Source: CAZNPL01 sp964574815 (GTDB taxonomy: Bacteria; Planctomycetota; Phycisphaerae; UBA1845). Taken from it: a stretch of 61,274 nucleotides of DNA. Both the position numbers and the translations under genes were made by a program. The notes beneath the pieces are model-generated. The model was not told the origin of the DNA. It saw nothing but the letters and a program-made list of their open reading frames with translations, and searched no databases. This document shows positions 53,182-61,113 of the stretch, one piece after another; positions within the stretch are counted from its first letter, which is position 1; each line of letters starts with the position of its first letter. The stretch is taken from contig CAZNPL010000043.1 in NCBI GenBank assembly GCA_964574815.1, positions 1 through 61,274 on the forward strand. The letters are read 5' to 3'.

Positions 53182-55377
53182 CTATTCGTCGCCGGGCAAC
53201 GTGCACCGGACCACGGTCCCGCCCTTCGATCTGCGGCGAATGTCCAGCGTCGCCCCGACCACGTTCGCACGATGTTGCATAATCCAAAGCCCCGAGCCGC
53301 CCCCCGCGTCCGCCGGGATCCCTGTCCCGTCGTCGCGCACCTCCAGCACCAGCATGCCGTCTTCCAGGGCCGCACGCAAGTCAATACGCCCCGCCTGCGC
53401 ATGCCGGGCGGCGTTGGCCGTTGCCTCCGATGCAATACGGTAAAGATGGACCAGGACCTCCGCCGCGTCAACCAGGACCGGCTCGGGGCAGTCCACCTCG
53501 CATGTCAACCCGTACCGCGCGCGCACGGACGCGGCGATCTCCCGCAGCGCGTCCGCCAGATCCTCTGCGCTTGCCGCCGCCGGCGACAGCATGTCCCGCA
53601 CAACGCTGCGCGTATCTTCCAACGCATGACGCAGGCCGCCGCTCAGCTCGACCAGCGCGTCCGCGTCCGGCGGCTTGCCGACTCTAGCGCGCTCGGCCAT
53701 TTGCTCGGCGATCATTGCCAGGCCGGCCATCTCCTGCCCGACCGCGTCGTGCAGGTCCCTCCCCAGCCGCTGTTGCTCGGCCAGCACCGCCCGAGCGAGG
53801 TTTCGTTCGAACTGCTGCCGTTCGACCACCCGGCCAACCTGCGTGCCGATGCCGGCCATCGATTCCAGCAGCCGGCTCGTCGGTTCGACATGCTTGTCGG
53901 AGAAGAACTCGAGCACTCCGACCACCTCGCTCCGCGCAAAAATCGGAAACGCCGCCCCGCAGACGATGCCAAGTTCCTTGCCGACCTCCGCCCGCCGGGC
54001 AAGCAACTCCTCTTCGATGTCGTCGGCCCACTGCACGGTCTTGGTTTCCAGCGCCCGGCCGGGCAGCCCCTGACCGCTGCGCAGCCGCCGCAGCTTCAGC
54101 GTCGCCGCCCGGAAGAGGCGAAACCGCCCCGGAGCCGACTCGTAATACGTCCTCACCGGCACGAGCGTGCCCGGCTCTCCCTCTTCGAGCAGATAAGCGT
54201 GGCCGAAGCACCAGCCGTTGTGTTCGCTCACCCGCTTGAGCGTGTATTCGATCGCCGCCTCGACGCTGCGGGCCTCGTTCGCCGCCGTGGCGACGTCGTT
54301 AAGCAGTTTGAGCATATCGGTGTGCTCGGCGAGGCGCCGCTCGGTCTGCTTCCGCTCGGTAATGTCGGTGACGAGCCCGAAGAACCCCTGCACCTCGCCT
54401 CTTTCGTCGCGGTCGGGCACGTAGTGGAGGCGCATCGCGTACTCGCGATCCGCGTGCTCGAACTCGGCCTCGTACACCACCTCTTCACCCCGCAGGACGG
54501 CCTCGATGTAGGGGCGGGCAATGTCAAACAGCTTCGGGCCGAAGACCTCCGCGAGTGTTTCGCCAACGATCTCGTGTACGGGCCGCTGCCAGAATGCCGC
54601 GTACCGGGGGTTCACGAAGCGGTGGCGCTGATTACGATCGGCGTAGAAAAAGAGTGCGGGCACGTTGTCGGCCAACGTGCGGAATTCGTGCTCCCTCCGC
54701 TGCAATTCCTCCGACTGCCGGGCCAACTGATCGGTACGCTGGCGCAGGGCGGCGGTGCGGGCGTCGACGCGTTGCTCGAGCTCCTCGTTGAGCCTTTTAA
54801 GCTCTTCCTGTGCGACGTGAACCTCGCTGACGTCGATCAGCGCCGTCCGGCAACGGGGGCTCTCCAAAGTCGGCGGCTCGTGGGCGATGCTCTCGATCCG
54901 GATCGCCAGCGGATCGCCGTTGGCGGTCTGCATGGCCAGTTCGCAGACCTGTTTCGAGTCTTCGGCGAAGACGGCTTTGAGGTGAAAGTACCACTCGTCT
55001 GCAAATCCCTCGGACACGAAGCGTGTGATGGGGATGCCGATGAGGTGTTGTCGCTCGACACCAAGCATGGCGGCCGCCGCGAGATTGGCCTCGATGACGT
55101 GTCCTTTTGAATCCAGCGTCAAATAGCCGATCGGAGCGAACTCGTACAGGTCGGAGAACCGGTCGCGCGACTCGGCCAGCTCGAGCTGGGCGTCGCGGAG
55201 GTCTTCGTTCTGAAGCTCCAGTTCGATCTGATGGACGCGCAGTTCGTGGATGAGCGCCTCGACGTCCTTGGTGGGCATTTTTGAGATGTCGGGGTAGTCG
55301 AAGCGCAGCAACTCTTCTGCCCGCCGGCGAAGCGGTTGTGTTCGTTGTTGGTGGGCCGGCGGTTTCTTGCTTGCCAT
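53182..55377 (-). CDS. Sensor kinase PAS-PAS-GAF-HisKA_3-HATPase
   Basis: A 731-residue soluble kinase of the NarX/DevS class. Residues of about 35-90 are helical (LIHELRVHQIELELQNEDLR). PAS1 (about 75-190) has YEFAPIGYLTLDSKGHVIEA. A coiled coil is followed by PAS2 (about 240-350) with NVPALFFYADRNQRHRFVNP and TDITERKQTER. GAF (about 360-520) has GWCFGHAYLLEEGEPGTLVP and CGAAFPIFARSEVVGVLEFF. HisKA_3 has RLGRDLHDAVGQEMAGLAM (His543). HATPase has ASEATANAARHAQAG and VRDDGTGIPADAGGGSGLWI. There is no transmembrane segment, so it senses a cytoplasmic signal. A heme ligand cannot be identified by eye. It is co-transcribed with the regulator downstream and the small gene upstream. Confidence 0.93.
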   Translation of the reverse strand: MASKKPPAHQQRTQPLRRRAEELLRFDYPDISKMPTKDVEALIHELRVHQIELELQNEDLRDAQLELAESRDRFSDLYEFAPIGYLTLDSKGHVIEANLAAAAMLGVERQHLIGIPITRFVSEGFADEWYFHLKAVFAEDSKQVCELAMQTANGDPLAIRIESIAHEPPTLESPRCRTALIDVSEVHVAQEELKRLNEELEQRVDARTAALRQRTDQLARQSEELQRREHEFRTLADNVPALFFYADRNQRHRFVNPRYAAFWQRPVHEIVGETLAEVFGPKLFDIARPYIEAVLRGEEVVYEAEFEHADREYAMRLHYVPDRDERGEVQGFFGLVTDITERKQTERRLAEHTDMLKLLNDVATAANEARSVEAAIEYTLKRVSEHNGWCFGHAYLLEEGEPGTLVPVRTYYESAPGRFRLFRAATLKLRRLRSGQGLPGRALETKTVQWADDIEEELLARRAEVGKELGIVCGAAFPIFARSEVVGVLEFFSDKHVEPTSRLLESMAGIGTQVGRVVERQQFERNLARAVLAEQQRLGRDLHDAVGQEMAGLAMIAEQMAERARVGKPPDADALVELSGGLRHALEDTRSVVRDMLSPAAASAEDLADALREIAASVRARYGLTCEVDCPEPVLVDAAEVLVHLYRIASEATANAARHAQAGRIDLRAALEDGMLVLEVRDDGTGIPADAGGGSGLWIMQHRANVVGATLDIRRRSKGGTVVRCTLPGDE

Positions 55378-55380
55378 GTT

Positions 55381-55746
55381 TTAGATCTGGTCCTCGACGG
55401 AGACCTCGGCCTCGATCCTCAGGTGGAGGATCTCGTCAGGCGACATGAAAGACTTCACGCGACCGAGGAGATAGTTGATCAGGCGGTCGCGGGAGACTTT
55501 GTTGAACACGCTTTGGCGCACCAGGATGTCGCTCACGACGTCGTCCTCATGCTCGCCTTTCAGTTCGATGTGCTCGAAGGGAGAGACGTGCAACAGGGTG
55601 AGTGCCCGGCGCATCGCCTCAGACCCGATGGCCGCCTTCTTGCCGAGCACGAGGGCGTCGTGGATCGGCGGGATCTTCAGTTCCTGGCAGTGCAACCAGA
55701 TTCGGACGGTCTTGCCGTCAGTCTGATGTTCGGGGTGATCCGGCAT
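55381..55746 (-). CDS. Conserved-looking small protein upstream of the kinase
   Basis: A 121-residue soluble protein. It has no motif I recognise (VRIWLHCQELKIPPIHDALV, AMRRALTLLHVSPFEHIELK, SRDRLINYLLGRVKSFMSPD). It ends 3 bp before the kinase start, so it is the first gene of the kinase-regulator operon and may be a sensor partner or a target. ATG 55746 has GGAG 11 nt upstream; ATG 55770 lacks a site. Possibly of the alpha/beta type judging from alternating hydrophobics. Confidence 0.7.
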   Translation of the reverse strand: MPDHPEHQTDGKTVRIWLHCQELKIPPIHDALVLGKKAAIGSEAMRRALTLLHVSPFEHIELKGEHEDDVVSDILVRQSVFNKVSRDRLINYLLGRVKSFMSPDEILHLRIEAEVSVEDQI

Positions 55747-55784
55747 GTTCTTGGATTCTCCACCATTCATGGCAGTTCAGACCA

Positions 55785-55816
55785 CATGCCCACGCGAGCG
55801 TGGGCATGGCACGCGG
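55785..55816. repeat. 32-bp palindromic repeat, copy 1
   Basis: An 11-base arm CATGCCCACGC (55785-55795) is followed at once by its reverse complement (55798-55808), then GGCACGCGG-type sequence. All 32 bases are identical to 56151-56182. Confidence 0.7.
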
Positions 55817-56052
55817 GGCTTCTCCGGCCCCCGTGGCCTGAAGTGATCTGTTGTTCTCCCGACGATTGTCCATGGTCTGTTCTTCGCCCGTAGGGCGCGC
55901 GTCCGTTGGCAGGGGCTTTAGCCGCTGGTTTGATGGCGCCTCTCCAGCCTCTTGTTGTTTGCTACTCTTCGGCCCGGAGGGCCGACGATCGTACACGGGT
56001 CGCATTCCGTCCGCCCTCCGGGCGGAGGAGGGGGAGAGGGTGGCACTTGTCT

Positions 56053-56072
56053 CCAGGGACTGAAGTCCCTGG
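56053..56072. promoter_or_regulatory. Palindrome with GGGACT-N2-AGTCCC core
   Basis: Arms CCAGGGACT and AGTCCCTGG (9 bp each) are separated by GA. The spacing is too small for a stable hairpin loop but suits a dimer-binding site. The core equals the mycobacterial DosR/DevR box core (GGGACT-WW-AGTCCC). It lies about 310 bp upstream of the kinase-regulator operon. It may equally be one member of a common palindromic repeat family. Confidence 0.35.
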
Positions 56073-56150
56073 CTACTATCGCCCGCCCTCCGGGCGGAAT
56101 CATGACACGGTCCTCGCCGATGCACAGACCGGTTGAATACCGGCTGACGG

Positions 56151-56182
56151 CATGCCCACGCGAGCGTGGGCATGGCACGCGG
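56151..56182. repeat. 32-bp palindromic repeat, copy 2
   Basis: Identical in direct orientation to 55785-55816, 366 bp away. It lies 51 bp downstream of the cheBR-like gene stop and could terminate that transcript. Confidence 0.7.
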
Positions 56183-56233
56183 CGTTTGATCATGGCAGCT
56201 TGCGCATGTCACGTGATTCGTCACCATCCAGCG

Positions 56234-59200
56234 TCAATCCTCGTTGTCCGTCACGTCATTCTTCGTTACGTTGCTCTCCGTCACGTCCTCCATGGCCAGG
56301 AGTATCAACTCGGGGACGCCGGCCTCGCGGTCCATTCGGCGGGCGTTGAGCAGTAACTGGCGCCGGCCGATCCGCGGGAAGTCGCGCTCCACCTCGAAGT
56401 CGTTGAACGCGGAATCTTCCGGCAGGATCTTCTCGAGCAACTCGCGCAGGCGCGGTATGTCCCACTGCCCGTCGCCGAGTTCGTAGATGCGGCGGCCCTC
56501 GACCTGCCCGGCGCCGTCCCCGAACGTGCGATAGAACGTTTCGTTGGCCAAGCGGACCTTCAGGTCGCCTTCCAGAACGACGAGCGGCTCCCGCACGGTC
56601 TCCACGATCTCTTGGAAGTAATGCAGCGCGTCACGCGCCTCCTCTTCGGCCTTTTTGATCTTGTCGATGGGAACGAACGTGACGACGACCCCGTCGATCA
56701 CGTTCTCCGACGTGCGGTACGGCAGAATCCGCATCATGAGCCAACTGCCGTCGGCCGCACGGACCTCCTGCTCGCTGCGCTCCAGCGTCCTGAGCACGCG
56801 GCGGCAGTCCTCAATCAGTTTCGGGTGCTCGACGTGCAGCGCGAGGTCTTCCAACGGGCGCGCCACGTCGCTCGGCCTCAGGTGAATCCACTCGCGGGCC
56901 TGTTCCGTATAACGCTTGATGCGCAGATTCTCGTCCAGGAAGACGCTGGCCACGTCGATCCCGTTGAGAAGGTTCTGCATGTCATCGTTGGCGTGCGACA
57001 GCTCCTCGATCTTTGTGTTCAATTCGGTGTTGACCGTGTTGAGCTCTTCGTTGAGCGACTGCATCTCCTCCTTCGAGGTCTCCAACTCCTCGTTGGTGCT
57101 CTGGAGCTCCTCGTTCATCGACTGGAGCTCCTCGTTGGCGGAGCGCAGCTCCTCGTTGGCCGACTCGAGCTCCTCGACGGTCGATTGCAGCGATTCCTGG
57201 CTGTGTTTGAGTTCCGCTTCCAGCTCCGCGACGCGCCCCTCGTCTTCGTCAGCGGCCGGCTTCGACGGCCCGCGTTTGGGCAGGAGCTTGGCCGCCGGGC
57301 GAAGCGTGATCACGAGCAGCCCGCTCAGCGACTCGGGTTCTTCGACGGGCATGACGCTGACGTCCACCGCGATGGTCTCTCCGTTGGTCTTCACGGTGAC
57401 GCCGCTGCGCGACACTGTGCGTTTCTGGTGCGCCGCCCGGCGCATCGCCGCGGCCAGCGGCGTGGACAGACCTTCGCGGGCCATTTTCAGGACGTTGTGA
57501 CTCGGCTCTCCCTCGGACGGTTCGAGATACATGCCGGTGCGGCCGTGGATATGAACGATGTCGCCGGAGTCTTCCACGACCAGGCACGTGGGAGCGAAGT
57601 GCCCCAGAAGAAAACGCTGGATCTGCCCCTCGGTGCGCGGTGCGGGCGGCCGACGACGACGCCCCTCTTCGGCAGCGGCGGCCCGTTCGCTCGGCACATC
57701 CACCTGCGGCCGCGCCGGCATTTTGAGCAACTCCGGGTGCACCCGCGTCTGCGTGTCCTTCCGGCGGTAGATCTTCCACTTGCGGTCGAGCAGCTCGAAC
57801 AGCCCGTCGTGGACGCCGATCGTTTCGGAGGGGCCGAGAAACAGCATACCGCCCGATCGCAATGCATAATGGAAGGTCGGCAGGAGGCGTTTCTGTTGAT
57901 CCGTTCCGAAGTAGATGAGCAGGTTTCGGCAGACGATCAGGTCGAGTCGGGTGAAGGGCGGATCGCTGAGGACGTTCTGCGGCGCGAAGACGACCATCTC
58001 GCGGATTTCCTTGTTGACCCGGTAGGTATCGTGATCGTGCGTGAAGTAGCGTTTCAGCCGGGCCTTGGACACGTCGGCGGCGATGCCGCTGGGATAAACT
58101 CCGGAACGGGCCGTGTTGATGGCCTGGGGGTCGAGGTCGGTCGCGAACACGTGCGTCTCGAATACTCGATCGATGCGGTTCATGCATTCGTGGAGCACGA
58201 TCGCCACGGAGTAGGCCTCCTCGCCGGTGGCGCAGCCGGGGACCCAGGCGCGAAAGATCTGGTTTTCGGGGCGGGAGCGCATCAGATCCAGGACGCAGTC
58301 GGCCAACGCCTCGAAAGCAGGCGGGTCGCGAAAGAAGCTGGTCACCGTGATCAGCAGCTCGCGAAAGAGCAGCGTGGCCTCGTTCTTGTTCTCCTTGAGG
58401 TAGCGGGCGTATTCCTCGGGCGACTTGATCCGGTGGACGTTCATGCGGCGCTCGATGCGCCGGCGGATGGTGCTGGTCTTGTACGAGGCGAAGTCGTTGC
58501 CCGTGCGCATCCTCAGCACGCCGAGGATCTGCCGCAACGACTCGGGCGGAAAGTTTGGGGCGACTTTCGTGGGAACGTGCGTCCGCTTGCGCAGCTCTTC
58601 GACGTACGCAACGAGCTGCCCCGGCATGTCAGCCGGAGGCAGGGTGTAATCGACCAGCCCGGTGGCCTCGGCGCTGGAGGGCATGCCGGCAAACTTGGCG
58701 GACTGCGGCGCCTGCACCATGGCCATGCCGCCCTCGCCCTTGATTGTTTGCAGACCGAGCGTGCCGTCGGTGCCGGTGCCGGAGAGGATGATGCAGATGG
58801 CGTTCTCGCTCTGGTCGTCGGCCAGTGCCCGCAGGAAGTAGTCGATCGGCAGCTTGACGCCGCTTTGATGGTCGGAGCGGTGGAGGATGCGGCCGGCGAT
58901 GGTCAGGTCGTCGCCCGGGGGCGCGACGTAGACGTGATCGGGTTTGACCTTCTGGCCGTCGCCGGCCTCGACGACCGGCATGCTGGTTGTGCGGGAGAGC
59001 AGTTCGGGCAACATGCTGGTGTGGTCGCGATGCGTGTGGGTGACGACGACGAAGCCGACGCCGGAGTCGGCGGGCATGTGGTTGAAGAATTCCTGGAGCG
59101 CTTCGAGCCCGCCGGCTGAGGCGCCGATGCCGACGATGGGGAACGGGGTGCGCTCGCGTGCGCTGGCCGGACGGGTTTCGGCTGCGGTTTCCTGTGCCTG

Positions 59201-59395
59201 GGCTTCGGTCTGCGGCGATTGAGCGTGGTGTCGTTCCGTTTTGCCTTCCGCGTCCTTTTTCGAATCGGATGCTTTCTTCCTGGCGGTGCCTTTTGTCTTG
59301 CGTGACGACTGGGCGGTCGACTTCGCCTCGCGCGTCTTGTTCTGCTTTTTCTGCGCGGGTTTCTTCTTCGTCGCCTTGGACTTGTTGGATGCCAT
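56234..59395 (-). CDS. CheB-CheR fusion with PAS domains and no kinase domain
   Basis: A 1053-residue protein. Residues 1-80 are Lys/Ala/Thr-rich and disordered. CheB methylesterase follows (about 84-275): VGIGASAGGLEAL with Ser93, VVTHTHRDHTSMLPELL, IILSGTGTDGTLGL; there is no receiver before it. CheR methyltransferase (about 290-560) has YKTSTIRRRIERRM, TSFFRDPPAFEAL, VPGCATGEEAYSVAI and VFATDLDPQAINTAR. After a PAS-like part comes a long coiled coil of repeated NEEL units (ESANEELRSANEELQSMNEE), then two PAS domains (NGIDVASVFLDENLRIKRYT; FVPIDKIKKAEEEARDALHY). It ends without HisKA. The start was set at the ATG with AGGG 8 nt upstream; the open frame continues far upstream as noise. Confidence 0.9.
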   Translation of the reverse strand: MASNKSKATKKKPAQKKQNKTREAKSTAQSSRKTKGTARKKASDSKKDAEGKTERHHAQSPQTEAQAQETAAETRPASARERTPFPIVGIGASAGGLEALQEFFNHMPADSGVGFVVVTHTHRDHTSMLPELLSRTTSMPVVEAGDGQKVKPDHVYVAPPGDDLTIAGRILHRSDHQSGVKLPIDYFLRALADDQSENAICIILSGTGTDGTLGLQTIKGEGGMAMVQAPQSAKFAGMPSSAEATGLVDYTLPPADMPGQLVAYVEELRKRTHVPTKVAPNFPPESLRQILGVLRMRTGNDFASYKTSTIRRRIERRMNVHRIKSPEEYARYLKENKNEATLLFRELLITVTSFFRDPPAFEALADCVLDLMRSRPENQIFRAWVPGCATGEEAYSVAIVLHECMNRIDRVFETHVFATDLDPQAINTARSGVYPSGIAADVSKARLKRYFTHDHDTYRVNKEIREMVVFAPQNVLSDPPFTRLDLIVCRNLLIYFGTDQQKRLLPTFHYALRSGGMLFLGPSETIGVHDGLFELLDRKWKIYRRKDTQTRVHPELLKMPARPQVDVPSERAAAAEEGRRRRPPAPRTEGQIQRFLLGHFAPTCLVVEDSGDIVHIHGRTGMYLEPSEGEPSHNVLKMAREGLSTPLAAAMRRAAHQKRTVSRSGVTVKTNGETIAVDVSVMPVEEPESLSGLLVITLRPAAKLLPKRGPSKPAADEDEGRVAELEAELKHSQESLQSTVEELESANEELRSANEELQSMNEELQSTNEELETSKEEMQSLNEELNTVNTELNTKIEELSHANDDMQNLLNGIDVASVFLDENLRIKRYTEQAREWIHLRPSDVARPLEDLALHVEHPKLIEDCRRVLRTLERSEQEVRAADGSWLMMRILPYRTSENVIDGVVVTFVPIDKIKKAEEEARDALHYFQEIVETVREPLVVLEGDLKVRLANETFYRTFGDGAGQVEGRRIYELGDGQWDIPRLRELLEKILPEDSAFNDFEVERDFPRIGRRQLLLNARRMDREAGVPELILLAMEDVTESNVTKNDVTDNED

Positions 59396-60200
59396 GGTCA
59401 TCGCCCTGAGCGTTCGCGAAATGTCGGCCTTCGCGGCAATCCTGGACCGACCAGATGCCGCGCACAGGCGAGGCAGGGAAATCGGCTCGCGCTGGGCCCA
59501 CGCGACGCGACGAATGACCCTACCACAAACCGCGCGCCGCCGCCAGTCGTGACAACGTGGCAGCAAAAACAGGGCATGCGTCAGCTCGTGCACGTGCCAC
59601 TGACAGCCTGGCCGGGCCGCCGCCGAACGGAAGGACCGCGCGGGCAAGCTCTGCCGCCGAGGTCGGCTCTGCTTGCCCATGGCACCCTCGCCAAAGACGC
59701 ACCCCAGCTTGCCCGGCGGTGTGACTGCCTGAAGCGGTATTCCATGAACCGCACCGGCGGATCCGGCTGGGTTGGGCCAGTGGCACCTGTTTGACGTGTG
59801 ATGCCCCCGGGAGGGGCGGGGCTCGCATGGAGCCGCAACCGGCTTAACCACCTCGCGGAACGCGCATTCGGCCTCAAATCGCCACCATCCCCATCGGGGA
59901 ATTCCCCATGCGTTTCTCAGGACCATTCGCGACAAGGATCGGCAATCGCCCGATTGTGGCGACCGCTCCCGCGCGGGATAAACGATTTGTCGGCTTGCTG
60001 CAGGCGGCGCGGATCGCCGAACATTGCAGGGGCACAGACCGTCATAAGAATGGCGGACCTGCAACCACTCTTCGCATGTAGCGGGGGGTGTTCTTATACG
60101 GGGCCGCGGCCGGCACGCGGGTGCCGGTCGCGCGCCCCCGGATTCGGCGCCGTTGAAACGAAGACAACAGCCCGGGCGCGGCCCGGCCGGAGCGCACATC
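59396..60200. other. Long gene-free divergent region
   Basis: An 805-bp region between the cheBR-like gene and the CBS gene. It contains a repeat-family palindrome at 59642-59688 and an inverted pair GTGCCACTG (59594-59602) / CAGTGGCAC (59778-59786). Open frames here are Arg-rich and Pro-rich and not convincing. A TTCGCA...TATACG pair near 60070-60100 might be a weak promoter for the CBS gene. Confidence 0.5.
59642..59688. repeat. Palindromic dispersed repeat (GGGCAAGC/GCTTGCCC family)
   Basis: GGGCAAGC (59642-59649) pairs with GCTTGCCC (59671-59678), followed by ATGGCACCCT. This end is the same as the right end of the MITE-like element at 50635-50763. Confidence 0.6.
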
Positions 60201-60761
60201 ATGAACGTCGGGACATGCATGACGTTGAACCCCGTTACGGCACAGCCGCTGACTCGCTTGAAAGAGGCTCTGGAACTGATGTCTCGCCACGGCGTGCGGC
60301 ACGTTCCGGTCATCGAGGACGACGGCAAGTACATGGGCGTAGTGAGCGAACACGACATACAGTCCGTGCTTTCGGAGGGCGGCGACGAAGCGCTGGAGCG
60401 GAGCGTTCTCAGCATCACCAAGCTCACCGGTCCGACGCTGGACTCCGGTAAATCGATCGACGATGCCTGGGCGATGCTGAGCCGATCGCCGGGGCTCAAT
60501 CCGCTGCCGGTCGTGACGAACGGGAAACTGGAGGGGACGGTCTCCCAGCACGACCTGCTGCGCGCCATGGCCGGGCTACCGCCGCAGGCCGAGCCGCCCA
60601 TCGACGAAGAGCCGCTGACATTCGGCCAGACTCCAACGTGGCCCGCACCGCGCGTGTCCCGGACGACCCCACCGGCCGTCAAGGGTGCTGAAGCGCCGCC
60701 GGTCGTCGGCGACGCGAACCAGTCGGGCCCGCCGACGGGAGCCGGCCCGGGAGCATCATAG
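60201..60761 (+). CDS. CBS-pair protein
   Basis: A 186-residue protein. Two CBS motifs fill residues 1 to about 130: CMTLNPVTAQPLTRLKEALE, HVPVIEDDGKYMGVVSEHDI; SITKLTGPTLDSGKSIDDAW, PLPVVTNGKLEGTVSQHDLL. The remaining 55 residues are Pro-rich and disordered. Stand-alone CBS pairs bind adenine nucleotides; the mycobacterial one, Hrp1 (Rv2626c), is DosR-controlled. GGAG lies 8 nt before the ATG at 60201, which begins the domain; an ATG at 60153 is also in frame but less likely. Its role here is unknown. Confidence 0.87.
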   Translation: MNVGTCMTLNPVTAQPLTRLKEALELMSRHGVRHVPVIEDDGKYMGVVSEHDIQSVLSEGGDEALERSVLSITKLTGPTLDSGKSIDDAWAMLSRSPGLNPLPVVTNGKLEGTVSQHDLLRAMAGLPPQAEPPIDEEPLTFGQTPTWPAPRVSRTTPPAVKGAEAPPVVGDANQSGPPTGAGPGAS

Positions 60762-60892
60762 TAAATCAGTAGCTGCCGACCCAAGCCGGTGTGGGCATGA
60801 GACAACCTGAGGCGCGCAAGAGGCGCATTGCGATACCGCCCACTTTGACCCAACCGCGGAGCCGTCGAGAGGACCCGCACCGCCGCGCTCCG

Positions 60893-61105
60893 CTAATGCC
60901 GCACGTAAGATTGCGGCCCCGTCGCCCCCGACACGGTCAGATCGTTGATCACGCGCGTCACCCCGTCGACAACCAGAGCATCGTACAGCGCTAACGCCCG
61001 GGCCAGGTCGTTCGGGACCGTGCCGTCGGGCCGCACGACGGCGTCCTCGACGTCAACCTCAACGGCGCCTTTGACACGGCGGTCGCGGCCCAGTTGTTTG
61101 AGCAC
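60893..61105 (-). pseudogene. BON-domain remnant
   Basis: About 70 codons resemble the second half of a BON repeat: LKQLGRDRRVKGAVEVDVED, then VVDGVTRVINDLTVSG. The expected beginning of the protein is missing. An in-frame TGA sits two codons before the GTG at 61103-61105, and beyond that there is only low-complexity repeat. The piece is likely what is left of a gene cut by the repeat region. Some chance remains that it is a short real protein. Confidence 0.45.
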
Positions 61106-61113
61106 CTGTCAGG

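Larger units (their letters stand above)
55747..56233. other. Gene-free region packed with palindromes
   Basis: A 487-bp space that holds two 32-bp identical palindromic repeats, the GGGACT/AGTCCC palindrome and several GC-rich hairpins: TCGGCCC-GGA-GGGCCGA at 55969-55985, TCCGCCC-TCC-GGGCGGA at 56010-56026 and CCGCCC-TCC-GGGCGG at 56083-56097. No gene was found. It separates the cheBR-like gene from the kinase operon and must contain the operon promoter. Confidence 0.6.

Noticed and set aside
55785..56182. CRISPR array
   Set aside because: Only two identical 32-bp copies exist, 366 bp apart, and the sequence between them is made of other palindromes.
59396..60880. The upstream part of the long leftward frame that ends at 56234
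   Set aside because: It has no domain-like sequence, covers the CBS gene on the other strand, and the ribosome site and conserved start are at 59395.
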